A stretch of DNA of 64,000 nucleotides from Flavobacterium chryseum (GCF_004362015.1 NZ_SNWW01000004.1:248001-312000), one strand, 5' to 3'; shown: positions 44,271 through 53,099, counted from the stretch's first letter. Program-made: numbers and translations. The notes: generated from the letters alone by a model not told the origin.

Positions 44271-45338
44271 TTATCTAAAGATACCTAAATCTACTTTCAA
44301 CGAAAAAATATTCGAATATAAGGCGGTACTTTGGTTTCCTAAATCGGTTAAAGCATAGTCGACCTGAATGCCTTTATATTTAAAACCTAACCCAATATTA
44401 GGTTGAAAATTTACTTTTTCACTATTGTCTAACTGCGTTACATTTTGAAAATTCCCTACACCGGCTCTTAAAAAAACCAAGTCAGTATAACCACCTTCAA
44501 AGCCTATCGCAGGATCTATACTTACTACTTTTGATGAAATAATATCATTAGTCTGCTCAAAACGCATATTGAGATTTGTAGCTACTAAAAGACTGTAATC
44601 ATCATGAAATTCAAACTTTTTTGAAACACCCAATTGTGCTTTTGGTAAAGTAATTTCGGTGCTTTCAGGCAGTTCTGTATTTTCTCCCGGAATCGCATTT
44701 GCAATTTTTGCATATTCCTCTTCATCAATATTCCAAACGTTATATGTCGTTGTAATATCGCGAAGCATCAAACCGAATTTCCAGTCGTTTCGTTCAAACT
44801 GAAGTCCGAAATCAAAACCAAATCCCCATGAGTTGGCAAATTTCCCGATAATTCTTCGAATCACCTTCGCATTTACACCATATTGAAATCCTTCAACAGG
44901 TAATTTTCTTGCGTATGAAAAAGTAAAACCATAGTCAGCTGTTGAAAATAAGCTTATTCGGTTATAATCAATATTTCCCTGATTGTCGATTAATTCCGTT
45001 GTATCTAAAATATCATCAACACCAAAACGAATCATCGAAATTCCCCAAGCGCTTCTTTCATCAATCGGACTTGCATATCCTATGTAATCGTATTGTGCAA
45101 TATTTGCAAAATAATTGGCATGCATTAACGAAATTTGATGATCTTCAAGATGGGTTAAACCCGCCGGATTCCAATAAACAGCATTTACATCATCTGTAGA
45201 AGCAACCACAGCACTCGACATTCCTAATGCTGCAGCATCAACACCAATATTCATAAACTCATTCGAATATTTTCGAACAGTTTGTGCATATTGTGTAGTG
45301 CAAATCCAAAATAATAAAAGCCCAAAAAGTTTCTTCAA
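44271..45338 (-). CDS. PorV/PorQ family outer-membrane protein (PorV2-like)
   Basis: A 355-residue beta-barrel protein of the type IX secretion PorV/PorQ group. It has a signal peptide (LFGLLLFWICTTQYAQ), the family motif MGVD-like NIGVDAAALGMSSAVVAS, DDVNAVYWNPAGLT and barrel strands ending in aromatic residues, with the last strand IFSLKVDLGIFR. PorV shuttles cargo at the outer membrane in type IX secretion; this paralogue's exact role is unknown. It is the gene that most clearly places the window in the Bacteroidota. Confidence 0.88.
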   Translation of the reverse strand: MKKLFGLLLFWICTTQYAQTVRKYSNEFMNIGVDAAALGMSSAVVASTDDVNAVYWNPAGLTHLEDHQISLMHANYFANIAQYDYIGYASPIDERSAWGISMIRFGVDDILDTTELIDNQGNIDYNRISLFSTADYGFTFSYARKLPVEGFQYGVNAKVIRRIIGKFANSWGFGFDFGLQFERNDWKFGLMLRDITTTYNVWNIDEEEYAKIANAIPGENTELPESTEITLPKAQLGVSKKFEFHDDYSLLVATNLNMRFEQTNDIISSKVVSIDPAIGFEGGYTDLVFLRAGVGNFQNVTQLDNSEKVNFQPNIGLGFKYKGIQVDYALTDLGNQSTALYSNIFSLKVDLGIFR

Positions 45339-45379
45339 AGGATATTTTTTTGCAAACCGAAGTCTGTTTTAATTTTCAT

Positions 45380-45387
45380 CAAAAATA
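45380..45387 (-). promoter_or_regulatory. -7 box TATTTTTG for the PorV-family gene
   Basis: On the minus strand TATTTTTG (45,387 to 45,380) matches TAnnTTTG, 41 bases before the start codon, in the 189-bp divergent gap shared with pssA. Confidence 0.5.
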
Positions 45388-45492
45388 TAATATTTTACTC
45401 ATCTAATTTCTTCCTTTCGAGAAATATTACGAAAGCGTTGATTTTAGATAAAAAACTCTTTAAAAAACACAATTTACATAGAGTTATTATGT

Positions 45493-45500
45493 TAAATTTG
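45493..45500 (+). promoter_or_regulatory. -7 box TAAATTTG for pssA
   Basis: Exact TAnnTTTG match, 27 bases before the pssA ATG, in the divergent gap between pssA and the PorV-family gene. Confidence 0.5.
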
Positions 45501-45527
45501 TCGCTTACCATTTATCAAAAATAAATC

Positions 45528-46259
45528 ATGAATATCAAAAAGCACATTCCAAATCTAATTACGTTAATTAATCTTTTTTGTGGTTGCATCGCAGTTGTTT
45601 TTGTTTCTAAAGCTATTGAAACTGGAGATTCCTCAAACTACGAAATGGCTTTTTATTTTGTTTGTTTAGGAATCTTTTTTGATTTTTTTGATGGTTTTTT
45701 CGCCCGATTATTTAAAGTTTCAAGTCCGCTTGGTTTACAATTAGATTCTTTGGCAGATATGGTAACAAGCGGAGTTGCACCAGGCTTTGTTATGTACACT
45801 ATGTTTCTAAACAGTGCGCACGAATTAGGAACAAATCCAGCTATTCCGTTTTTAGGATTTATAGTAACTTTGGGATCTTGCTACAGACTGGCAAATTTTA
45901 ATATCGATACACGCCAGACCGATTCTTTTATTGGTTTGCCAACACCGGCTAATTCGCTTTTTATTTTGAGTTTGCCATTAGTTTTAAAATTCTCTGATTC
46001 TTTATTGATGTTAGAGATTTTAACGAACCAATGGGTTTTATTAGTAATCACGTTATGCAGTGCTTATATTTTGAATGCTGAAATCCCGTTATTTTCTTTA
46101 AAATTCAAGAAATTCAATTTAAAAGACAATGCGCTTCAAGTCGTATTTTTATTGATTTCTATCGTGTTGGTAGTATTACTTCAATACATTGCAATTCCTT
46201 TAATTATTATTTTTTACGTATTACTTTCAATCGTAAATAACATTTTTCTGAAAAAGTAG
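45528..46259 (+). CDS. pssA: CDP-diacylglycerol-serine O-phosphatidyltransferase
   Basis: A 243-residue membrane enzyme with about eight hydrophobic segments that joins CDP-diacylglycerol and serine in phosphatidylethanolamine synthesis. The CDP-alcohol phosphatidyltransferase motif is complete: FDGFFARLFKVSSPLGLQLD followed by SLAD, giving D-G-x2-A-R-x8-G-x3-D-x3-D. The N-terminal NLITLINLFCG is typical of the class II PssA group. It is ten bases upstream of the GH25 gene. Confidence 0.94.
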   Translation: MNIKKHIPNLITLINLFCGCIAVVFVSKAIETGDSSNYEMAFYFVCLGIFFDFFDGFFARLFKVSSPLGLQLDSLADMVTSGVAPGFVMYTMFLNSAHELGTNPAIPFLGFIVTLGSCYRLANFNIDTRQTDSFIGLPTPANSLFILSLPLVLKFSDSLLMLEILTNQWVLLVITLCSAYILNAEIPLFSLKFKKFNLKDNALQVVFLLISIVLVVLLQYIAIPLIIIFYVLLSIVNNIFLKK

Positions 46260-46269
46260 TTTTATTCGA

Positions 46270-47127
46270 ATGGCAAGAAAAACCACTAATAGAAGAAGTC
46301 CCTATTCTAAAGCGAAACCTAAAAAATCCATTTTTAGTAAAGGAGTTCGTTTTATTATGTATGCTGTCTTGTTGTTAATTTTTCTAGGCACAATTTATCA
46401 TTATCGCGCCGGATTAGCTTATTATCTTGGTTTTAAATCAGGAAAAGTTTTGGAGGAGGACGAAGTAGATAAACATCTTTCAGACGTAAGAAATATTAAA
46501 GTCCTGGAAAATCATAAAGGAAAAGTGATTGGAATTGATGTGTCTGAATTTCAGGGAGAAGTTGATTGGGATGACGTTGAAATTCTTGAAGAAAAATATC
46601 CCGTGCAATTTGTTTTTATTCGCGCAACCGCCGGAAATGATCGGGTTGACAAGCAGTTTAAACGTAATTGGGAAGGAGCAAAGGAAAATAAAATCATGCG
46701 TGGCGCTTATCATTATTATCGCCCAAATGAAAATTCTATAAAACAAGCTAATCTTTTTATCAAAACAGTAAAATTGCAAAAAGGCGATTTGCCACCAGTT
46801 TTGGATATTGAAAAGTTACCTAAAAATCAATCTTTAGACAGTTTGAAAAAAGGCTTGAAAAGATGGCTGACCAAAGTCGAAGCGCATTATCAGGTTCGCC
46901 CTATAATTTATACAGGTGAAAGTTATTACGGTGATTTTTTAAAGGAAGAGTTTGGAGAATATTTGTTTTGGATTGCCAATTACAATTTCTACAGAGAAAA
47001 AATTGAAGACGACTGGCTTTTTTGGCAGTTTACAGAAAAAGCATCATTGCCGGGAGTTGAACATCGTGTTGATGTGAATATTTATAACGGCGATTTAGAA
47101 CAATTGCAATTTATTACTGTTGAGTAA
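46270..47127 (+). CDS. GH25 family lysozyme, membrane-anchored
   Basis: A 285-residue protein. A basic N-terminus and one membrane segment (about residues 27-48) are followed by a GH25 muramidase-like barrel: IGIDVSEFQGEVDW, FVFIRATAGND, GAYHYYRPNENS, the catalytic-acid region PPVLDIEKL, PIIYTGESYY, LFWIANYN and WLFWQFTEKASLPGV. It probably cleaves peptidoglycan outside the inner membrane in remodelling. It sits directly downstream of pssA. Confidence 0.9.
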   Translation: MARKTTNRRSPYSKAKPKKSIFSKGVRFIMYAVLLLIFLGTIYHYRAGLAYYLGFKSGKVLEEDEVDKHLSDVRNIKVLENHKGKVIGIDVSEFQGEVDWDDVEILEEKYPVQFVFIRATAGNDRVDKQFKRNWEGAKENKIMRGAYHYYRPNENSIKQANLFIKTVKLQKGDLPPVLDIEKLPKNQSLDSLKKGLKRWLTKVEAHYQVRPIIYTGESYYGDFLKEEFGEYLFWIANYNFYREKIEDDWLFWQFTEKASLPGVEHRVDVNIYNGDLEQLQFITVE

Positions 47128-47181
47128 CAATTGGAGTTTTTTGCTATCATAGTTTTTAGTTTACTATCTATGAAACTAATC

Positions 47182-47400
47182 TTATTGATATCGACGTACA
47201 CTGTATAGAAAAAATAACAAAGTAATAATAGTTAGGACTGCGATTGTATTTCCAAAATTAAGGGTAAAGCCCATCCAGCTTATTCTTTTTGGAACAAAGA
47301 ACCTTTTGTCTTCTTTATTGAAATAAAAAGGCCCAAACCAATTTTTAGGATCCTTATTCCAGTTATTATAATCTTCTTGTGTTGGTTTTTCTGAATTCAT
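47182..47400 (-). CDS. Small DUF5808-like membrane protein
   Basis: A 72-residue protein: a hydrophilic start with DPKNWFGPFYFNKEDKRFFV followed by one membrane segment (TIAVLTIITLLFFLYSV). The aromatic PxNWxGPFYxxxxDxRxxVP pattern fits the DUF5808 family, of unknown function. It is 57 bases beyond the lptB stop and may share its transcript end. Confidence 0.72.
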   Translation of the reverse strand: MNSEKPTQEDYNNWNKDPKNWFGPFYFNKEDKRFFVPKRISWMGFTLNFGNTIAVLTIITLLFFLYSVRRYQ

Positions 47401-47457
47401 TTGGATTATTTTTTAATTAAAACCGAATACTAAAAAACTGATGACTGATTACTTCTC

Positions 47458-48198
47458 TTAGAATTCAAGTTTCTTTTTACGAAGTTCGAAGTTTTGTCCA
47501 AGATAAACACGGCGAACCATTTCATCTTCAACTAATTCTTCCGGAATTCCTGCTTTTAGGATTCCACCTTCAAACATTAAATAGGTTTTATCGGTAATAG
47601 CTAGAGTTTCCTGAACGTTGTGATCGGTAATTAAAATTCCGATGTTTTTGTTTTTTAACTGAGCAACAATTCGCTGAATATCTTCAACCGCAACCGGGTC
47701 AACTCCGGCAAAAGGCTCATCCAATAAAATAAATTTTGGGTCAGTTGCCAAAGCACGTGCAATTTCAGTACGACGGCGTTCTCCTCCTGAAAGTAAATCA
47801 CCTCGGTTCGTACGAATATGTTCTAAACTAAATTCTTCAATTAAGCTTTCCATTTTGGCAATTTGCTCTTCTTTAGAAAGTTTAGTCAATTGTAAAACGC
47901 TTAGGATATTATCTTCAATACTTAATTTTCTAAATACCGAAGCTTCCTGAGCCAAATAACCAATTCCTTGCTGGGCACGTTTATACATCGGATAATCTGT
48001 AATATCCAAATCATCAAGATAAATGTTTCCTGAATTTGGTTTTACCAATCCCACAATCATGTAAAATGAAGTTGTTTTTCCGGCACCATTAGGTCCCAAA
48101 AGCCCAACGATTTCCCCCTGATTTACTTCAACAGAAATTCCTTTTACAACACTACGTCCCTTATAAGTTTTGATTAAATTATCGGCTCTTAATTTCAT
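47458..48198 (-). CDS. lptB: LPS export ABC transporter ATPase LptB
   Basis: A 246-residue ATPase that powers LPS extraction from the inner membrane by LptFGC. Walker A is LLGPNGAGKTTSFYMIVGL. Other marks are YLAQEASVFRKLSIEDNI, the signature LLSGGERRRTEIARAL, Walker B FILLDEPFAGVDPVAVEDI and the H-loop DHNVQETL. The SGGERRR and GVDP forms are typical of LptB. It shares the minus strand with tatC and kdsD, with a 102-bp repeat-rich gap upstream. Confidence 0.95.
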   Translation of the reverse strand: MKLRADNLIKTYKGRSVVKGISVEVNQGEIVGLLGPNGAGKTTSFYMIVGLVKPNSGNIYLDDLDITDYPMYKRAQQGIGYLAQEASVFRKLSIEDNILSVLQLTKLSKEEQIAKMESLIEEFSLEHIRTNRGDLLSGGERRRTEIARALATDPKFILLDEPFAGVDPVAVEDIQRIVAQLKNKNIGILITDHNVQETLAITDKTYLMFEGGILKAGIPEELVEDEMVRRVYLGQNFELRKKKLEF

Positions 48199-48204
48199 TT
48201 TTTA

Positions 48205-48295
48205 AGTTTAATCGTTTAACTGTTTAATTGTTTAATCAATAAATCGTTTAGTCGTTACAAATAAACGAATAAACGATTCAACAGTTAGACGTATT
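48205..48295. repeat. Degenerate GTTTAA-type repeats between lptB and the CMD gene
   Basis: The gap holds a run of near-identical 9-10-mers (GTTTAATCG, GTTTAACT, GTTTAATTG, GTTTAATC) and, after about 40 bases, related sequences in reverse complement (AAACGAATAAACGATTCAACAG). It could fold imperfectly. Such runs are common flavobacterial spacer sequence. No gene is seen. Confidence 0.6.
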
Positions 48296-48300
48296 AACAA

Positions 48301-48654
48301 TTATTTAGTTTCAGATTCTTCTAAAGCTTCCCAGAATTCGTAAGCTCTGCGTAAATGAGGAATAACAATTGTTCCTCCAACAAGAGTTGCAATTCCCATC
48401 GCTTCCATCATTTCTTCTTTGGTAACACCTTCTTTGTGGCTGGTTTCTAAATGGTATTTTACGCAGTCATCGCAACGTAAAACTGCAGAAGCTACTAAAC
48501 CTAAAAGTTCTTTTGTTTTTACATCAAGAGCTCCGGGAGCATAAGCATTAGTGTCAAGATTAAAAATTCGCTTTACAATTTTATTGTTGTCAGCCAATAA
48601 TTTTTCGTTCATTTTAGAACGATAGTCATTAAATTCTTGAATGATATCAGACAT
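48301..48654 (-). CDS. Carboxymuconolactone decarboxylase family (AhpD-like) protein
   Basis: A 117-residue all-helical protein. The CxxC pair in LRCDDCVKYHLETSHKEG with a downstream His is the AhpD-type redox site, and MEAMGIATLVGGTIVIPHLR completes the fold. Small proteins like this often act as thiol peroxidase or disulfide-handling enzymes; the substrate is unknown. Its start overlaps the tatC stop by eight bases, so it is likely co-expressed with tatC. Confidence 0.87.
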   Translation of the reverse strand: MSDIIQEFNDYRSKMNEKLLADNNKIVKRIFNLDTNAYAPGALDVKTKELLGLVASAVLRCDDCVKYHLETSHKEGVTKEEMMEAMGIATLVGGTIVIPHLRRAYEFWEALEESETK

Positions 48655-49462
48655 TTTCTTTTAATTTATTTTTATAAACAACTCTCGAAATCAGGATACT
48701 AACTTCGTATATAATTAGCATTGGTATAGCAACAATAGTTTGGCTCACAACATCCGGAGGTGTTACAATTGCAGCGATAATCAGGATTAAGATAACTGCG
48801 TATTTCCAATATTTTCTTAAAAATTCAGGAGTAACTAAACCTAATTTGGTTAAGAAATAAATGATAATAGGCAATTCAAAAAATAATCCGCTCGCCAGGA
48901 CACTTGTTTTTACCATTCCCATATAAGAATCTAGCGTAAATTGATTTTTTACAACATCACTAACAGAGAAAGTCGCAACGAAATTCACTGACATCGGAAT
49001 AACAATAAAATATCCAAATATAACGCCTAAGAAGAATAGAAGAGAAGAAGTAAAAATAAATACTCTCGCATTTTTTCTTTCTTTTTCGTACAGAGCAGGG
49101 CTGATAAATTTCCAAAGTTCCCATAAAATATAAGGGAAACTCAAGATGAAACCCGCCAGAATACACATCCATACAAAAATGTTTACCTGACCTTCCATTT
49201 CTGTATTCTGAATAATGAAATTCAATTCAGTAATACAAATACTGTCAGCAAATCCTAATTGATGTGATAAGTCGCAAAACCAAACGTAGGTAAAAAAAGT
49301 AGGTCTTATTGGGCCTAAAATAATTTGATCAAATAAGTAATCACTAATAAAATAAGTGATAAAAGCCATTATCATAATAGCAATTGTACTTCTAACTAAT
49401 AACCATCTTAATTCTTCGAGATGGTCTAAAAATGACATCTCGCCAAGGTTTTTTTTTGCCAT
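48647..49462 (-). CDS. tatC: Sec-independent protein translocase TatC
   Basis: A 271-residue membrane protein with six membrane segments. The conserved start region MSFLDHLEELRWLLVRS, the PFLxxxW-like ALYEKERKNARVFIF region and FELPIIIYFLTKLGLVT are typical of TatC, which binds twin-arginine signal peptides. No tatA/tatB is in the window. Its start overlaps the kdsD stop by one base and its end overlaps the CMD gene. Confidence 0.94.
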   Translation of the reverse strand: MAKKNLGEMSFLDHLEELRWLLVRSTIAIMIMAFITYFISDYLFDQIILGPIRPTFFTYVWFCDLSHQLGFADSICITELNFIIQNTEMEGQVNIFVWMCILAGFILSFPYILWELWKFISPALYEKERKNARVFIFTSSLLFFLGVIFGYFIVIPMSVNFVATFSVSDVVKNQFTLDSYMGMVKTSVLASGLFFELPIIIYFLTKLGLVTPEFLRKYWKYAVILILIIAAIVTPPDVVSQTIVAIPMLIIYEVSILISRVVYKNKLKENV

Positions 49463-50427
49463 TATACGATTCCTTCTTTTAAAATATCATGTAAATGTAA
49501 TACTCCTTTGTACTCGCCATTGTCAGCAACAATAAGCTGTGTTATCGAAAAATCTTCTAAAATATTTAACGCATCAACCGCCATAGTTTCTGATGATACT
49601 AACTTAGGATTTTTTGACATAATATCTCTTGCAGTTAAGTCAGCAATAGTATCTACGTCATTTAGCATTCTTCGGATGTCTCCGTCGGTAATTATTCCAA
49701 TAATTTTATTGTCTTCGATTACAGCTGTTACGCCCAATCTTTTTTCTGATATTTCAAAAATAGCTTTTTTAATTGATGTATCGGGAGTAACCATTGGTTT
49801 TAACGAATGTTCAATCATGTCTTTTACACGAAGCAATAATTTTTTTCCTAAAGCTCCGCCAGGATGATATACGGCAAAATCTTCGGGCTTGAAATCACGC
49901 ATTTCCATCAAACAAACTGCGAGAGCATCTCCCATAACAAGTTGGGCTGTCGTGCTGTTTGTTGGAGCAAGATTTATAGGACATGCTTCCATATCAACAG
50001 TTGTGTTGAGAACATAATCTGAACCTTTTGCCAAAGATGAAGTAACGTTTCCTGTAATGGCGATTAGGATATTTCCAAAGCGTTTTAACAACGGAACTAA
50101 AACTTTGATTTCCGGACTATTACCGCTTTTCGAAATACAAATAATAATATCTTCTTTCTGAATCATGCCTAAATCGCCGTGAATGGCTTCTGAGGCGTGC
50201 AGAAACATAGATGGTGTTCCTGTAGAGTTAAAAGTCGCAACCATTTTTTGCGCTATGATCGCGCTTTTTCCGATGCCTGTAACGATCAATCGACCTTTAG
50301 TTTCGTAAATACGTTGGGTTGCTTCGTAGAAATTTTCGTCCAGAAAATCAATTAGCTTTGTAATTGCTTCACTTTCAGAGAGTATTGTTTTTTTGGCGAT
50401 CGCCAATATATTTTCCTTTGTAATCAA
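49462..50427 (-). CDS. kdsD: Arabinose-5-phosphate isomerase (KpsF/GutQ/KdsD family)
   Basis: A 321-residue enzyme (from a TTG start at 50,427) with a SIS domain (VTGIGKSAIIAQKMVATFNS, SKSGNSPEIKVLVPLLK) and two C-terminal CBS domains (VTAVIEDNKIIGIITDGDIR; DFSITQLIVADNG). It interconverts ribulose-5-P and arabinose-5-P, the first step to KDO for LPS core. An in-frame ATG at 50,484 would add 19 residues, but a TAAATTTG promoter box (50,489 to 50,482) overlaps that codon, and MITKENILAIAKK is a natural family start. So I chose the TTG. Confidence 0.9.
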   Translation of the reverse strand: MITKENILAIAKKTILSESEAITKLIDFLDENFYEATQRIYETKGRLIVTGIGKSAIIAQKMVATFNSTGTPSMFLHASEAIHGDLGMIQKEDIIICISKSGNSPEIKVLVPLLKRFGNILIAITGNVTSSLAKGSDYVLNTTVDMEACPINLAPTNSTTAQLVMGDALAVCLMEMRDFKPEDFAVYHPGGALGKKLLLRVKDMIEHSLKPMVTPDTSIKKAIFEISEKRLGVTAVIEDNKIIGIITDGDIRRMLNDVDTIADLTARDIMSKNPKLVSSETMAVDALNILEDFSITQLIVADNGEYKGVLHLHDILKEGIV

Positions 50428-50481
50428 AACAGGATATTTAAAATTTGTATGTATAAAAGAAAGTTGTATCTTTATGTGTTG

Positions 50482-50489
50482 CAAATTTA
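50482..50489 (-). promoter_or_regulatory. -7 box TAAATTTG for kdsD-tatC-CMD
   Basis: Minus-strand TAAATTTG matches TAnnTTTG in the divergent gap with recQ. It lies 55 bases before the chosen kdsD start and overlaps the alternative ATG, which would then not be transcribed. The -33 element is not clear. Confidence 0.45.
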
Positions 50490-50514
50490 TACAAAATATC
50501 CATTAATATAAAGA

Positions 50515-52710
50515 ATGAATTCAAACGAAATTGAAATACACAAGGAATTAAAGAAGTATTTCGGCTTTAGCCAATTTAAAGGCTTGCAAGAGCAAGTCAT
50601 TACAAGTATTTTAGGTAAAGAGAATACGTTTGTAATTATGCCTACAGGTGGTGGAAAGTCTCTTTGTTATCAATTACCCGCTTTAATTCAGGATGGAACC
50701 GCTATTGTTGTTTCTCCCTTAATTGCTTTGATGAAAAATCAGGTCGATGCTATTCGAAGCCTTTCTTCAGAAAACGGAATTGCGCACGTACTGAATTCTT
50801 CCCTTACCAAAACAGAGATTGCACAAGTAAAAAAAGATATAACTTCTGGTTTGACCAAACTTTTGTATGTGGCTCCGGAATCTTTAACAAAAGATGAATA
50901 TGTTGCTTTTTTGCAAAGTGTAACAATTTCATTTGTAGCCATTGATGAAGCACATTGTATATCAGAATGGGGACATGATTTTAGACCGGAATACCGAAAC
51001 CTGAAAAATATAATAAAACAATTAGGTCAGGTACCTATTATAGGACTTACCGCAACTGCAACACCAAAAGTTCAGGAAGATATTCTTAAAAACCTGGACA
51101 TGTCTGATGCGACAACTTTTAAAGCATCATTTAACAGACCTAATTTATATTACGAAGTTCGTACAAAAACTAAAAATATAGAATCGGATATTATTCGGTT
51201 CATCAAACAACATAAAGGCAAATCAGGAATTATTTACTGTTTGAGCCGTAAAAAAGTTGAATCGATTGCCGAAGTTTTACAGGTTAACGGAATTAGTGCC
51301 GTGCCGTATCATGCAGGTTTAGATGCTAAAACCCGAGCCAAACATCAGGATATGTTTTTGATGGAAGATGTAGATGTTGTAGTTGCAACAATCGCATTTG
51401 GAATGGGAATTGACAAACCCGATGTTCGTTTTGTAATTCACCATGATATTCCAAAATCATTAGAAAGTTATTATCAGGAAACGGGTCGTGCCGGTCGTGA
51501 TGGAGGAGAAGGACATTGTCTGGCTTATTACTCCTATAAAGATGTAGAAAAGCTGGAGAAATTCATGTCAGGAAAACCGGTTGCTGAACAAGAAATTGGT
51601 TTTGCCCTATTGCAGGAAGTTGTGGCTTATGCCGAAACCTCAATGTCAAGAAGAAAGTTTTTACTCCATTATTTTGGTGAAGAATTTGATAGCGAAACGG
51701 GCGAAGGTGCAGATATGGACGACAACGTTCGTAATCCAAAAAATAAAATTGAAGCCAAAGAGCAAGTCGTTAAATTATTAGAAATTGTTCGCGATACCAA
51801 ACATATTTACAAATCTAAAGAAATTGTATTTACCTTAATTGGCCGAATAAATGCTGTAATTAAAGCACATAAAACAGATACGCAGACGTTTTTTGGTGCA
51901 GGTTCAGATCACGATGAAAAATATTGGATGGCTTTGCTAAGACAAGTTTTAGTTACAGGCTATCTCTCAAAAGATATTGAAACTTACGGAATCATTAAAA
52001 TCACTCAGGAAGGTTTAGATTTTATTAAAAGCCCGGTTTCATTTATGATGTCTGAAGATCACGAATACAGCGAATCTGAAGACGAAGCAATAGTAACAGC
52101 ATCAAAATCATCAGGAACTGCAGATGAAGTTTTGATGGGAATGTTGCGCGAACTACGTAAAAAAGTAGCCAAAAAACTTGGAGTTCCTCCATTTGTTGTT
52201 TTTCAGGATCCTTCTCTTGAAGACATGGCTTTAAAATATCCAATTAGTTTAATAGAATTATACAACATTCACGGAGTTGGCGAAGGAAAAGCCAAAAAGT
52301 ATGGTGCAGATTTTGTTACCCTGATTAATCGTTATGTTGAAGATAATGACATTATTCGTCCGGATGATTTAGTAGTAAAATCGACAGGAGTAAATTCTGC
52401 CAATAAATTATATATCATTCAGAATATAGATCGAAAATTATCCTTAAATGACATTGCTTCTGCCAAAGGACTTACAATGGATGCCCTGATTAAAGAAATG
52501 GAGCAAATTGTTTATGCAGGAACCAAATTAAATATCAAATATTGGGTTGATGATATGCTCGACGATGATCAGCAGGAAGAAATTCATGATTATTTCATGG
52601 AATCAGAATCTGATAAAATCGAAGACGCACTAAAAGAATTCGATGGCGATTATGATATTGATGAATTACGTTTAATGCGTATTAAATTTATTAGTGAAGT
52701 TGCTAATTAA
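50515..52710 (+). CDS. recQ: ATP-dependent DNA helicase RecQ
   Basis: A 731-residue superfamily 2 helicase. Walker A is MPTGGGKSLCYQLPAL, the DEAH box is in AIDEAHCISEWGHDFRPEY, motif III-like IGLTATATPKVQ, and motif VI QETGRAGRDGG. A winged-helix/RQC part follows, then an HRDC-like domain (about residues 540-620) and a helix-turn-helix-like C-terminal part. The zinc-binding region after SRRKFLLHYFGEEF has no cysteine at all, unlike the four-Cys site of E. coli RecQ. The acidic C-terminus (MLDDDQQEEIHDYFMES) is also notable. It starts 88 bases from the divergent kdsD gene. Confidence 0.93.
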   Translation: MNSNEIEIHKELKKYFGFSQFKGLQEQVITSILGKENTFVIMPTGGGKSLCYQLPALIQDGTAIVVSPLIALMKNQVDAIRSLSSENGIAHVLNSSLTKTEIAQVKKDITSGLTKLLYVAPESLTKDEYVAFLQSVTISFVAIDEAHCISEWGHDFRPEYRNLKNIIKQLGQVPIIGLTATATPKVQEDILKNLDMSDATTFKASFNRPNLYYEVRTKTKNIESDIIRFIKQHKGKSGIIYCLSRKKVESIAEVLQVNGISAVPYHAGLDAKTRAKHQDMFLMEDVDVVVATIAFGMGIDKPDVRFVIHHDIPKSLESYYQETGRAGRDGGEGHCLAYYSYKDVEKLEKFMSGKPVAEQEIGFALLQEVVAYAETSMSRRKFLLHYFGEEFDSETGEGADMDDNVRNPKNKIEAKEQVVKLLEIVRDTKHIYKSKEIVFTLIGRINAVIKAHKTDTQTFFGAGSDHDEKYWMALLRQVLVTGYLSKDIETYGIIKITQEGLDFIKSPVSFMMSEDHEYSESEDEAIVTASKSSGTADEVLMGMLRELRKKVAKKLGVPPFVVFQDPSLEDMALKYPISLIELYNIHGVGEGKAKKYGADFVTLINRYVEDNDIIRPDDLVVKSTGVNSANKLYIIQNIDRKLSLNDIASAKGLTMDALIKEMEQIVYAGTKLNIKYWVDDMLDDDQQEEIHDYFMESESDKIEDALKEFDGDYDIDELRLMRIKFISEVAN

Positions 52711-52717
52711 AAAGAAG

Positions 52718-52831
52718 AAATTCCAATAAAAAAATTCCAAATTCCAAAACAAAAAAGACTTAAAGAATATAATTCCAAATTTCAAAGCTGTGAAGCAATT
52801 GGAATTTGGAATTTTTTTTTATTGGAATTTT
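52718..52831. repeat. Inverted repeat/terminator between recQ and the convergent small gene
   Basis: AAATTCCAATAAAAAAATTC onwards (52,718-52,746) reads as the reverse complement of TTGGAATTTGGAATTTTTTT onwards (52,799-52,831), apart from a longer T run. The arms are about 29-33 bases around a loop of about 50. The right arm reaches the stop codon of the minus-strand gene, so it probably terminates both convergent genes. Confidence 0.65.
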
Positions 52832-53069
52832 ATTCCACATATACTTCCCCACGATGCGGTTTCAAAGCATCTCTTACAGGAATCATATTTTCATCGGTGA
52901 CAACCATAAAAGCAATTGCCTGCATTTCGTTGATGATTTTAAAACCTGTAATATTCAACGGAAGTTTTTCTATCGCGATATATTCCTTTAAATGAATTTC
53001 ATGATGTTCGGCTGTTTTTGCAGAAGCAGGACCACGAAAATCCCAAATCAGTTTTATTTTTCTAGACAT
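52830..53069 (-). CDS. Small conserved protein of unknown function
   Basis: A 79-residue acidic/basic protein starting MSRKIKLIWDFRGPASAKTA, with a C-terminal VRDALKPHRGEVYVE. I do not know its family, but the composition (no low complexity, alternating hydrophobic strands such as AIAFMVVTDENMIPV) looks like a real fold. I chose the start at 53,069: an in-frame ATG at 53,102 would overlap the -7 box TACCTTTG at 53,107-53,100 and only adds repeat-encoded residues. Convergent with recQ. Confidence 0.65.
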   Translation of the reverse strand: MSRKIKLIWDFRGPASAKTAEHHEIHLKEYIAIEKLPLNITGFKIINEMQAIAFMVVTDENMIPVRDALKPHRGEVYVE

Positions 53070-53099
53070 TATTTTTTGAGGTACAAAGGTTTTGAGGTG

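Noticed and set aside
46480..46779. 99-codon open frame antisense to the GH25 gene
   Set aside because: Lies entirely within a well-supported gene on the other strand; its translation is rich in Phe and Ile and has no family-like motif.
48205..48295. Repeat run considered as a CRISPR array
   Set aside because: Units are only 9-10 bases, degenerate and without spacers; no cas genes are nearby.
49508..49867. 119-codon open frame antisense to kdsD
   Set aside because: The complement of a conserved CBS-domain coding region; composition reflects the mirrored codons, with no motif or start signal.
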